Source: Caballeronia mineralivorans PML1(12) (lineage in GTDB: Bacteria > Pseudomonadota > Gammaproteobacteria > Burkholderiales > Burkholderiaceae). Taken from it: DNA of 53,567 nucleotides. Position numbers and translations under genes: made by a program. The stretch lies in assembly GCF_001028175.1 (NCBI RefSeq), contig NZ_AEJF01000377.1, positions 1-53,567 on the forward strand. The letters are read 5' to 3'. Positions 42,557-49,990 of this stretch are shown here, in pieces. Numbering within the stretch: position 1 is the stretch's first letter; the number at the start of each line of letters is the position of its first letter. The notes beneath the pieces were generated by a model, which did not search any database, was not told where the DNA came from, and was given only the letters and a program-made list of their open reading frames with translations.

Positions 42557-43840
42557 TCAGGTCGCGACAGCCTGCACTGAACGCGACTCCTTGTTGATCC
42601 GCAACACCATCACCGCCGCCACAATACACAAGCTGCCCGAAATCATCGTGGCGACGGTGTAGGTGCCAAGACTCGCGCGCAGCATGCCGCCGCCGAGCGC
42701 TGCGAACGCCGCGCCGAACTGATGCGCCGCGACCACCCAGCCGAACACGATAGGCGCCGATTCCTTGCCATAGACATCGGTGGCGAGCCGCACGGTCGGC
42801 GGCACAGTTGCGATCCAATCGAGTCCGTAGAACATCGCGAACACCGGCAACCCGTAGAAATCGATGCCAAACGCATACGGCAGGAACATCAGCGACAACC
42901 CGCGCAGGCCGTAATACCAGAACAACAGCACGCGGGCGTTGAAGCGGTCGGACAGCCAGCCGGAAAGCGTGGTGCCAAAGAGATCGAAAATGCCCATGGC
43001 GGCGAGGAGGCCCGCGCCCTGCACTTCGGTCATGCCGTGATCGGCGCACATCGCGATCAGATGCGTGCCGATATACCCGTTCGTGCTTGCGCCGCAGATA
43101 AAAAAGCTGCCGGCCAGCAGCCAGAAATCGCGCGTCTTGCTCGCCATGCCCAATGTGCCAAAGGCCAGCTTGATCGGATTCTTCTGCGCGACGGGCGCGG
43201 GCGGCGGCGCATCGGCGGCTTCGCCAAACGGACGCAGCACAAGATCGGCGGGATGCTCCGGCAGCAGCCACGCCACCAGAGGCAACACCAGCGCCGCGGC
43301 AGCCGCCACGATCAACACCACGGGACGCCAGCCGAAGCGCTCCGCAATTGCGGCGAGCATCGGCAGGAACACGAGCTGACCGGTGGCCGAACTGGCGGTG
43401 AGAATGCCCATCGCCAGTCCGCGATGCGACGTGAACCAGCGATTCACCACCGTCGCCGCCAGTGTCATCGCAGCCACGCCGGTCGCTCCACCCACGAGCA
43501 CGCCCCACACCAGGATCATCTGCCAGGGCGCGGTCATCAGCGCCGACAACGCCACGCCCGTTGCCAGCGTCCCCAACGCGGTAAGCACCGTCGGCCGCAC
43601 CCCAAAACGCTGCATCGCGGCGGCGGCGAACGGTCCGGTCAGGCCGTATAGCGCGAGATTGATGGAGATCGCGAGCGAGATGGTCGCGCGGCTCCAGCCG
43701 AATTGCTGTTCGAGCGGCAACATCATGACGCTTGGCGTCGCACGCGTGCCGGCGGCCGCGAGCAACACAAAAAACACGACGCCAACTGATATCCACGCGT
43801 AATGCATGCGGCCCGAAAGCCGCCTGGCTGCCCAATTCAT
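42557..43840 (-). CDS. MFS transporter (oxalate/formate antiporter-like)
   Basis: 427 residues with about 12 transmembrane helices. It begins near YAWISVGVVFFVLLAAAGTR, with MQRFGVRPTVL in loop 2-3 and DRFNARVLLFWYYGLRG in the second half, as in monocarboxylate/oxalate-formate type carriers. Its start faces a TetR-type gene across a control region with a long dyad and three GGTTAT repeats. Export or uptake of a ligand sensed by that regulator is the natural inference. Confidence 0.85.
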   Translation of the reverse strand: MNWAARRLSGRMHYAWISVGVVFFVLLAAAGTRATPSVMMLPLEQQFGWSRATISLAISINLALYGLTGPFAAAAMQRFGVRPTVLTALGTLATGVALSALMTAPWQMILVWGVLVGGATGVAAMTLAATVVNRWFTSHRGLAMGILTASSATGQLVFLPMLAAIAERFGWRPVVLIVAAAAALVLPLVAWLLPEHPADLVLRPFGEAADAPPPAPVAQKNPIKLAFGTLGMASKTRDFWLLAGSFFICGASTNGYIGTHLIAMCADHGMTEVQGAGLLAAMGIFDLFGTTLSGWLSDRFNARVLLFWYYGLRGLSLMFLPYAFGIDFYGLPVFAMFYGLDWIATVPPTVRLATDVYGKESAPIVFGWVVAAHQFGAAFAALGGGMLRASLGTYTVATMISGSLCIVAAVMVLRINKESRSVQAVAT

Positions 43841-43860
43841 CCTTCGCTCCGATTTCTTCT

Positions 43861-43882
43861 GGTTATCTGGTTATATGGTTAT
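43861..43882. repeat. Three phased GGTTAT repeats
   Basis: GGTTAT occurs at 43861-43866, 43869-43874 and 43877-43882, each starting 8 bp after the last. On the minus strand it reads ATAACC three times between the dyad and the MFS gene start. It may be a recognition element or slippage-prone repeat in the MFS leader. Confidence 0.6.
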
Positions 43883-43895
43883 CTTATCGACGAAC

Positions 43896-43945
43896 GTTAC
43901 CGCTCAGTCACATTTAGGTTGCGAGCTTAGTGACTGCTCGGTAAC
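43896..43945. promoter_or_regulatory. Long dyad operator and tetR promoter
   Basis: GTTACCGCTCAGTCAC (43896-43911) and GTGACTGCTCGGTAAC (43930-43945) are near-perfect inverted copies; only the central two bases of the arms differ. They are separated by 18 bp. A promoter for the regulator, TTGCGA (43919-43924), 17 bp, TAACAT (43942-43947), is overlapped by the right arm. This suits autorepression by the TetR-type protein and control of the divergent MFS gene. Confidence 0.65.
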
Positions 43946-43975
43946 ATGTCAAGAATCCCTTCGGAAATAAAGGAC

Positions 43976-44626
43976 ATGGCTGTGGTACGTGTATCGAATG
44001 AAGGCGCTCTCGCCGATAAAAAACCCGTACGCCGGCACATGGACGGCGCCACCGCGCAGGAGCAATTGCTCGACGCCGCGGAGGATCTTTTTTATCGCGA
44101 CGGGATTCGCGCGATCAGCGTGGACGCGGTGGTCGAACGCGCTGGCGTGAACAAGATGAGCGTGTACCGGCAGTTTTCGTCGAAGGACGATCTCGTGGTC
44201 GCGTATCTCCGGCGCATGGACGCGCGCTTCAGGGAGCGGATCGAGCGCAGCATCGCAAAACATCCTGGCGAACCGGCCCATGCGCTCGTGCAGAGCATTA
44301 CCGACCTGGTCGAGCGTGCGTCGAACCCGGATTATCGCGGCTGTCCATTCGTGAACGTGGCATGTGAATTCGCTGACCGCGAGCATCCGGCGCGGGTGTC
44401 GGTGGCGTGCAATAAGGAGTATTTGATGGCACGGTTGCTGGAGTTATCGACGGCTGCGGGCGCCGCCGATCCTCAACTTCTCGCCGATTCCCTCGCGTTG
44501 CTGGTGGAGGGCGTGTACGCGACGAGTCAGACTTTCGGCCCAGGTTGCGGACCGATGCGCAGCGCGCCGGCCACGGCCGCGCTGCTGGTGCGCAGCGCGT
44601 GCGGTGAAGGCAGGGCTGAACCGTGA
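43976..44626 (+). CDS. TetR-family transcriptional regulator
   Basis: 216 residues from the ATG at 43976. The N-terminal helix-turn-helix is AEDLFYRDGIRAISVDAVVE then RAGVNKMSVYRQFSSKDDLV (about residues 30-69). The C-terminal ligand domain has PDYRGCPFVNVACEF near 120, common in a large TetR group. AAAGGA sits too close to this ATG, so a GTG at 43982 is an alternative start. An ATG at 43946 falls on the promoter -10 and is unlikely. Its stop overlaps the next gene by 4 nt. Confidence 0.88.
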   Translation: MAVVRVSNEGALADKKPVRRHMDGATAQEQLLDAAEDLFYRDGIRAISVDAVVERAGVNKMSVYRQFSSKDDLVVAYLRRMDARFRERIERSIAKHPGEPAHALVQSITDLVERASNPDYRGCPFVNVACEFADREHPARVSVACNKEYLMARLLELSTAAGAADPQLLADSLALLVEGVYATSQTFGPGCGPMRSAPATAALLVRSACGEGRAEP

Positions 44627-45177
44627 ACGACGAGATCATTGATTCGACGCGGCATTGGCTCACGCGCGCGGTCATCGGGCTGAACCTGTGCCCGTTCGCC
44701 AAAGCCGTGTATGTGAAGGACCAAATCCGCTACGCCGTCAGCGAGGCGCGCACGTTCGAAGATGTGTTGGCGGATATCGAAACGGAACTCAAGTATCTGG
44801 CGCACAGCGATCCGGAGAAGACCGACACCACGCTGCTGATCGTCCCGCACGCGCTGGCGGATTTCGCCGATTACAACGACGCCCTTCATTTCGCCGATAC
44901 GCTCCTGAAGCAACTCCGGCTCGAAGGTGAACTACAGATCGCGAGCTTCCACCCGGACTATCAATTCGATGACGCCGAGCCCGGCGACATCGAAAATTTC
45001 ACGAATCGCGCGCCCTATCCGATCTTCCATTTGCTGCGCGAAGCGAGCATCGAACGCGCGGTCGATGCGTTCCCCGACGCCGCCGATATCTACGAACGCA
45101 ACATGGCGACGCTGCGTCGTCTGGGCCACGCCGGCTGGCTGGAACACATGAACCGCGACGCTGGCGTCAAGCCCTAG
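44623..45177 (+). CDS. DUF1415 family protein
   Basis: 184 residues from a GTG that overlaps the tetR stop. The segment WLTRAVIGLNLCPFAKAVYV near residue 12, with its single Cys, and SFHPDYQFDDAEPGDIENFT near 107 are hallmarks of DUF1415. The fold and function are unknown to me. Overlap with the regulator suggests co-expression. Confidence 0.85.
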   Translation: MNDEIIDSTRHWLTRAVIGLNLCPFAKAVYVKDQIRYAVSEARTFEDVLADIETELKYLAHSDPEKTDTTLLIVPHALADFADYNDALHFADTLLKQLRLEGELQIASFHPDYQFDDAEPGDIENFTNRAPYPIFHLLREASIERAVDAFPDAADIYERNMATLRRLGHAGWLEHMNRDAGVKP

Positions 45178-45192
45178 CATCAAGCCCTAACA

Positions 45193-46089
45193 TCAAGTCG
45201 TAAAGAACCGCTCGCGCATCTCTTCGAGACCGAGCGTTTCGAGCACATCGGAGAGACGCTGCGCCGGTTTCCCACGCGGCAGATCCTTGAACTGGGCGAT
45301 GATCAACTCGTTTTTCATCGAGTGCTCCCAGCCGACGAGTTCCGTCACGCTCACCTGATACCCGTGCGACTCCAGTTGCAGGCAGCGCAGCACGTTCGTG
45401 ATCTGACTCCCGAATTCACGCGTATGCAGCGGATGCCGCCACATCTCCGTCAGCACGTTCTTCGAGAGCGAATGGCCCTTGTTCTTGCGCAGCACCGATG
45501 CAACTTCCGCCTGGCAACACGGCACGACCACAATGCTTTTCGCTTTCTTCTGCAAAGCGAAATGAATGGCGTCGTCGGTTGCGGTATTGCACGCATGCAA
45601 TGCCGTGACGATATCCACCGTCTCGGGCAAACGGTCCGACGTAATCGATTCGGCCACCGATAGATTGACGAACGACATGCCGTCGAATCCTAGCCGCGCG
45701 GCCAATTCCTCCGACTTTTCAACCAGTTCCGCACGCGTCTCAATGCCAAAGATATGTGACCGATCGCGCAGAGCTTTGAAGTAGAGATCGTAGAGAATAA
45801 AGCCAAGGTAAGACTTGCCCGCTCCATGATCGACCAGCGTCACCGAACCCTGTTTTGTATGAATTTCCGCAAGCAAAGGTTCGATGAACTGAAACAGGTG
45901 ATAGACCTGTTTCAACTTTCGACGGCTGTCTTGATTCATCTTGCCGTCGCGCGTCAAGATGTGCAGTTCCTTCAAAAGTTCGAGGGACTGACCGGGACGA
46001 ATGTCGTGCTTGGCCGAAGATTCCGGCTTTTGATCGGACGAATCCGTTGATGCGATGGGCGCATTAGGCGCCCGGGACTTCTTGGCCAT
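45193..46089 (-). CDS. SAM-dependent methyltransferase (Methyltransf_32 type)
   Basis: 298 residues. A charged, low-complexity N-terminus (about 35 residues) is followed by a Rossmann methyltransferase core with the SAM loop VDHGAGKSYLGFILYDLYF near 87, IFGIETRAELVEKS near 114 and TALHACNTATDDAI near 162. VVPCCQAEVASVL near 188 carries a Cys pair. It resembles Methyltransf_32-domain proteins; the substrate is unknown. It converges on the DUF1415 gene. Confidence 0.8.
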   Translation of the reverse strand: MAKKSRAPNAPIASTDSSDQKPESSAKHDIRPGQSLELLKELHILTRDGKMNQDSRRKLKQVYHLFQFIEPLLAEIHTKQGSVTLVDHGAGKSYLGFILYDLYFKALRDRSHIFGIETRAELVEKSEELAARLGFDGMSFVNLSVAESITSDRLPETVDIVTALHACNTATDDAIHFALQKKAKSIVVVPCCQAEVASVLRKNKGHSLSKNVLTEMWRHPLHTREFGSQITNVLRCLQLESHGYQVSVTELVGWEHSMKNELIIAQFKDLPRGKPAQRLSDVLETLGLEEMRERFFTT

Positions 46090-46546
46090 CGTCTGGATAC
46101 CGTAGTGATTCTGTAGGCGGGGTCACGCGGAAAATTCGGCGCGAAGTGTGCGCTAACCGCTGGTTGTATCGATGTAAATCGGCAAGTTTACCCAAAAGCG
46201 CATAGACGCTCCCGCATGACGCAACATCGGAAACTGAGGAAGGCTCAAATGAGGTTCGACTTTTCAGCACAAGCACTGGAGAACCTCGGTTTCAGATGGA
46301 ACATTTCGTGCATTTAAAGCGGGACAACCAACGGGATGGACAGACATAACGACGGCACCAAGCCGCGACTTTATTGCAACACGCCCTGGTAGCAAGGCGG
46401 GCGCGACGAACTGATGACCTTGGCAAAGCTTGGGGCCACGACCGGTGAAAGGCACTGGATGTCACGTCGATGCGCAGCCTGTTACGTAACACCTAACGCA
46501 CACGGCGCGTTCCCAGAGGGAACACGCGAACGAAATGAGGACGGCG
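46090..46546. other. Intergenic region
   Basis: 457 bp without a gene I can support. The only clear structure is a hairpin just before the next gene: GTTCCC (46509-46514) with GGGAAC (46518-46523) around AGA, lengthened by GCG/CGC across a bulged A. No T-run follows, so it is not a terminator. It lies about 14 nt before the ribosome site. Confidence 0.4.
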
Positions 46547-46867
46547 ATGGACCCAATCCGAGACAGTAAAGCCGAACAGCAGTTTCAGGAAATGCTTGCA
46601 AAGCTCACCGCAATGCCCGAGTGGAGCGAAAAGCAGCAACTTGAACTCGAAATGGCTCGAGAAATTTCAGGCGAAATGTTGCGGCTCGCAGAAGTCATGC
46701 GCGACGGCACCACCGACATGGAAACCTGCCTGACCATGCTCAAGTACGCGAAAGTCATGGATTTCGTGTTGACCACCCTCGCCTCGCGGCGCGAGATCGC
46801 TCCGCAGACGCTGCGCGTGATCTTCAAGCTCGCCGGGCTGAAAGTGGACGAGGCTTATCCTGGCTGA
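46547..46867 (+). CDS. Small helical protein of unknown function
   Basis: 106 residues, mostly predicted helix, acidic and without Cys-based motifs, signal peptide or membrane span. A run such as QFQEMLAKLTAMPEWSEKQQ is followed by a Met-rich stretch (EMLRLAEVMRDGTTDMETCL). GAGG lies 6 nt before the ATG at 46547; an ATG four codons earlier is possible. I do not recognise a family. It converges on the GntR-type gene. Confidence 0.6.
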   Translation: MDPIRDSKAEQQFQEMLAKLTAMPEWSEKQQLELEMAREISGEMLRLAEVMRDGTTDMETCLTMLKYAKVMDFVLTTLASRREIAPQTLRVIFKLAGLKVDEAYPG

Positions 46868-46942
46868 GCGCTGGTTTTACGCTGTTTGTGCATTTTTTGG
46901 CGGCCAGTCCGGGTTCATCGCGGACTGGCCTGAAGCAAATTT

Positions 46943-47650
46943 TCAATGCTTGCGGCGCGTCATCAGCCGCTCGTACGACGCCTTCAAATGGCGCTGCATT
47001 GAAGCCTGGGCCTGAATGGCATCACGTGCTTCGAGCGCGTCAAGTATGGCCTTGTGCTCGCTCAACGCGGCCGCCCACGTTTCCTCTCCCTCGAAATGCA
47101 CCCGCAGCTTGGACGACAGCGGACTATGCCGTTCGTCGAAAAGACCCGCTACCGTGCGCACCAACACATCGTTTCCTGACATCTGCGCCACGGCCAGATG
47201 AAACGCGCGATCCGCCGCCAATGGAATCTGTCCGTTCGCCACTTCCCGGGCCATGCCTTCGTAAATCCCACGCAGTGCCTTGAGCGCCTTGGGCTTGCCG
47301 AACGCCGCGACATTTGCCGCGATCGCGCCCTCGATCACCATCCGCGCGGTCATGATTTCGAGCAGACTCTCGCCGAACTCCGTGCCCGGCGGTAAGTTCG
47401 GGCGCGAACCGGGCGCCGCTGGCGCGCAGATATAGACCCCCGAACCCATCCGGATCTCGACGCGCCCTTCCAGTTCCAACGCTACCAGCGCCTCTCTCAC
47501 CGACGGCCGCGACACCCCGAGCATCAGCGCCAGTTCGCGCTCGGACGGCAAGCGGCCGTTCGGCGCGAAGCCCTGTTCTTCCATCAGCGCACGCAGTTTA
47601 TCGGCGATCTGAAGGTAGAGACGACGCGTCTCGATGGGTTTGACAGCCAC
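46943..47650 (-). CDS. FadR-type GntR transcriptional regulator
   Basis: 235 residues. The winged helix-turn-helix (YLQIADKLRALMEEQGF, then LPSERELALMLGVSRPSVRE, about residues 12-57) is followed by an all-helical FCD ligand domain. GTG 47650 is chosen because AAGGAG lies 6 nt upstream; a TTG at 47707 lacks one. It is divergent from a galactonate/altronate gene set whose control region holds three copies of one operator-like motif. A sugar-acid-responsive repressor, as in the UxuR/ExuR/LgoR group, is the likely role. Confidence 0.88.
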   Translation of the reverse strand: MAVKPIETRRLYLQIADKLRALMEEQGFAPNGRLPSERELALMLGVSRPSVREALVALELEGRVEIRMGSGVYICAPAAPGSRPNLPPGTEFGESLLEIMTARMVIEGAIAANVAAFGKPKALKALRGIYEGMAREVANGQIPLAADRAFHLAVAQMSGNDVLVRTVAGLFDERHSPLSSKLRVHFEGEETWAAALSEHKAILDALEARDAIQAQASMQRHLKASYERLMTRRKH

Positions 47651-47719
47651 GAAGGCTCCTTTTTGGACGTGCTGGCCGTATCGGCGGAAAGGCTGAATTC
47701 TAAACAACGATGGCGCCGA

Positions 47720-47802
47720 TGGTCAGGCCAAACCCCTAGCAGCGGCTAATTGGCTTGACCAGTTACGTTTTAGGAAATTAACATGCATTCTGGTAAGGCC
47801 AA
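47720..47802. promoter_or_regulatory. GntR operators and promoter of the sugar-acid genes
   Basis: TGGTCAGGCCAA (47720-47731), its near-inverse TTGGCTTGACCA (47750-47761) and TGGTAAGGCCAA (47791-47802) share the core TGGTMARGCCAA. A promoter overlaps them: TTGACC at 47755-47760 and TAACAT at 47779-47784 (18-bp spacer). The second copy covers the -35 and the third sits on the expected start site. The partial palindrome fits FadR-type GntR proteins such as the neighbour. Confidence 0.65.
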
Positions 47803-47820
47803 AAAAATCATCCCATCCCC

Positions 47821-48843
47821 ATGAAAACTGTCATCTGCGAACAACCCGGCTCGCTCGTTCTGATTGATCGGCCATCGCCCGAACCCGGTATTGACGACGT
47901 GTTGATCCGCATCAAGCGTGTCGGCGTGTGCGGCACGGACCTGCATATCTACACGGGGAAGCAGCCGTATCTATCGTATCCGCGGGTGATGGGGCATGAG
48001 TTATCGGGAATCGTGGAGTCGGCACCGGCCGCGGCGCGCGTCGCGAAGGGCGATCAGGTTTACGTGATGCCCTATCTGGCCTGTGGAAAATGTATCGCGT
48101 GCCGGGCGAAGAAACCGAACTGCTGCATGAATATTCGCGTCCTGGGCGTGCATACCGATGGTGGCTTGGTCGAGCAACTCGCCGTGCCGCAAGCATTTGT
48201 GTTCAAGGCCGACGGCGTGACGCTCGATCAGGCTGCGATGATTGAATTTCTTGCCATCGGTGCACACGCGGTCGGGCGAGCGGACGTGCAGCCGAAGCAG
48301 CGCGCGCTGGTGGTCGGCGCCGGGCCGATCGGAATGGCGGCGCTGATCTTCGCGAAGCTGCGCGGCGCGGAAGTAACCGTGCTGGATGGACGCGAAGACC
48401 GCTTGCGATTCTGCGAGACACTGCTGAACGCCGATCACATCGTGCGCCTGGATACCACCGGCGCCGCAACGGACGCAAAACAGCTCGCCGAACTCACCGG
48501 CCACGAGTTCTTCGATATCGTCTTCGACGCCACCGGCAACGTGAAAGCGATGGAACGCGGCCTGGAGTTTGTCGCACATGGCGGCAAATACGTGCTGATA
48601 TCGATTGTTAGCGACCGGATATCGTTTGCCGATCCTGAATTCCACAAGCGCGAAACCACCCTGCTAGCTAGCCGTAACGCCACACCTGACGACTTCGAGA
48701 CCGTGCTTGCCGCAATGCGCGCCGGCCTGATTCCTACTGCAGCGCTCAACACGCATACGCTCAAGTTGAGCGATTTGCCTGGCGAATTTTCCAAGCTGCT
48801 TGACCCATCGGCGGGCGTGATCAAAGCACTGGTCGAATGCTGA
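47821..48843 (+). CDS. Zinc-dependent dehydrogenase, L-galactonate 5-dehydrogenase-like
   Basis: A 340-residue medium-chain zinc alcohol dehydrogenase. Catalytic zinc ligands C37 (GVCGTD) and H59-E60 (MGHE) and the structural zinc cysteines 88, 91, 94 and 102 are present. VVGAGPIGMAALIFAK near 165 binds NAD(P). The C-terminal DPEFHKRETTLLASRNATPDDF region closely recalls LgoD/RspB-type enzymes, which oxidise L-galactonate to D-tagaturonate. The following genes would process exactly that product, which supports the call. L-idonate or another aldonate remains possible. No ribosome site is evident. Confidence 0.8.
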   Translation: MKTVICEQPGSLVLIDRPSPEPGIDDVLIRIKRVGVCGTDLHIYTGKQPYLSYPRVMGHELSGIVESAPAAARVAKGDQVYVMPYLACGKCIACRAKKPNCCMNIRVLGVHTDGGLVEQLAVPQAFVFKADGVTLDQAAMIEFLAIGAHAVGRADVQPKQRALVVGAGPIGMAALIFAKLRGAEVTVLDGREDRLRFCETLLNADHIVRLDTTGAATDAKQLAELTGHEFFDIVFDATGNVKAMERGLEFVAHGGKYVLISIVSDRISFADPEFHKRETTLLASRNATPDDFETVLAAMRAGLIPTAALNTHTLKLSDLPGEFSKLLDPSAGVIKALVEC

Positions 48844-48859
48844 CACGACCGACCAGACG

Positions 48860-49978
48860 ATGAGCAATCCGATTCTCCAGTTCGGCACGAGCCGCTTTCT
48901 CCAGGCGCATGTCGATTTGTTCGTCGCGCAGGCTGCGCGACGCGAACCGTCGAAGGCGCTCGGACCGATTACCGTCGTACAGAGCACATCGAATGCGGAA
49001 AGCCGCGCGCGGATCGACGCGTTGCGCGCTTCAAGCGTGTACCCGGTGCGGATTCGCGGCCGGCAAGGCGATGCGACCATCGACCTCACCGTCCAGTGCG
49101 ACGCAATCACCGAAGCCCTAAACGCTGCCGATGACTGGTCCACATTGCGCGAACGCGTACGACATGACGTCAAGGTGATCGTGTCGAATACGGGCGATAC
49201 CGGCTACGCCTCCTTCGATGACGACACCACGCGAAGCCTCGACGAAAATTCCGTTCCGCGTGGGTTTCCAGCCAAGCTAGTAGTGCTGCTACACGACCGG
49301 TTTATCGCAGGCGCTGACCCGCTGACCTTATTTCCCTGCGAACTCATATCGCGTAATGGCGACACATTGCGCGATCTCGTCATCGACATTGCAACGCAGT
49401 GGCAAGCAGACGACGCATTCATCAGCTATCTGCAGCACGATTGCATTTGGGTGAACTCGCTGGTCGACCGCATTGTCTCGGAGCCGATCCATCCCGTTGG
49501 TGCGATCGCTGAGCCCTACGCGTTATGGGCGATCGAGCGCCAGCCCGGCATGGTCCTGCCGTGCGAGCACGAAGACATCGTGCTCACCGACGACCTCGCC
49601 CACTACGAGCGCCTCAAGCTTCTGCTGCTCAACCTCGGCCATACGATGCTCGCCGAACTCTGGCTCGCCGATCAAGCCGCGCCTGACACCAACGTCGGCG
49701 ACGCCATGCGCAACGACGCGTGGCGCACGGCGTTGGAGTCGACGTGGCATGACGAAGTGCTACCCGTCTTCGATGCCCTTGGCGAGCACGACGCCGCACG
49801 CACCTATCTCGTCGATGTCCGCGACCGCTTCGAGAATCCGTTTCTCGATCATCGGCTGTCGGATATCGCGCGTAACCACACCGAAAAAAAACAACGTCGC
49901 TTCAAACAGGCTGTCGAGCTTGCGCGTCAACTCGGCTTGAAAATTGACCAGCGGCGGCTTATTGCGGCGCTGTCCTGA
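48860..49978 (+). CDS. Mannitol dehydrogenase family protein, tagaturonate reductase-like
   Basis: A 372-residue long-chain polyol dehydrogenase. The N-terminal FGTSRFLQAHVDLF is the nucleotide-binding segment typical of UxaB-like members, and the catalytic K253-x4-N258-x2-H261 lies in KLLLLNLGHTML. UxaB reduces D-tagaturonate to D-altronate with NADH. It is shorter than E. coli UxaB (about 480 residues), so the family match is sure but the substrate is inferred from its place between an LgoD-like gene and uxaA (12 bp before uxaA). Confidence 0.78.
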   Translation: MSNPILQFGTSRFLQAHVDLFVAQAARREPSKALGPITVVQSTSNAESRARIDALRASSVYPVRIRGRQGDATIDLTVQCDAITEALNAADDWSTLRERVRHDVKVIVSNTGDTGYASFDDDTTRSLDENSVPRGFPAKLVVLLHDRFIAGADPLTLFPCELISRNGDTLRDLVIDIATQWQADDAFISYLQHDCIWVNSLVDRIVSEPIHPVGAIAEPYALWAIERQPGMVLPCEHEDIVLTDDLAHYERLKLLLLNLGHTMLAELWLADQAAPDTNVGDAMRNDAWRTALESTWHDEVLPVFDALGEHDAARTYLVDVRDRFENPFLDHRLSDIARNHTEKKQRRFKQAVELARQLGLKIDQRRLIAALS

Positions 49979-49990
49979 GGAATGCTTTTT

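Noticed and set aside
42408..43835. A 475-codon minus-strand frame overlapping the MFS gene in another phase
   Set aside because: It is low in hydrophobic segments, rich in Arg/Gly, and shadows the MFS transporter, whose helices and signatures are clear.
43946..43975. An earlier ATG for the TetR-type gene
   Set aside because: It directly abuts the operator arm, overlaps the likely -10 and has no ribosome site.
46264..46492. Short minus-strand frames in the gene-free stretch before 46547
   Set aside because: There is no ribosome site, no recognisable motif, and composition is unlike neighbouring genes.
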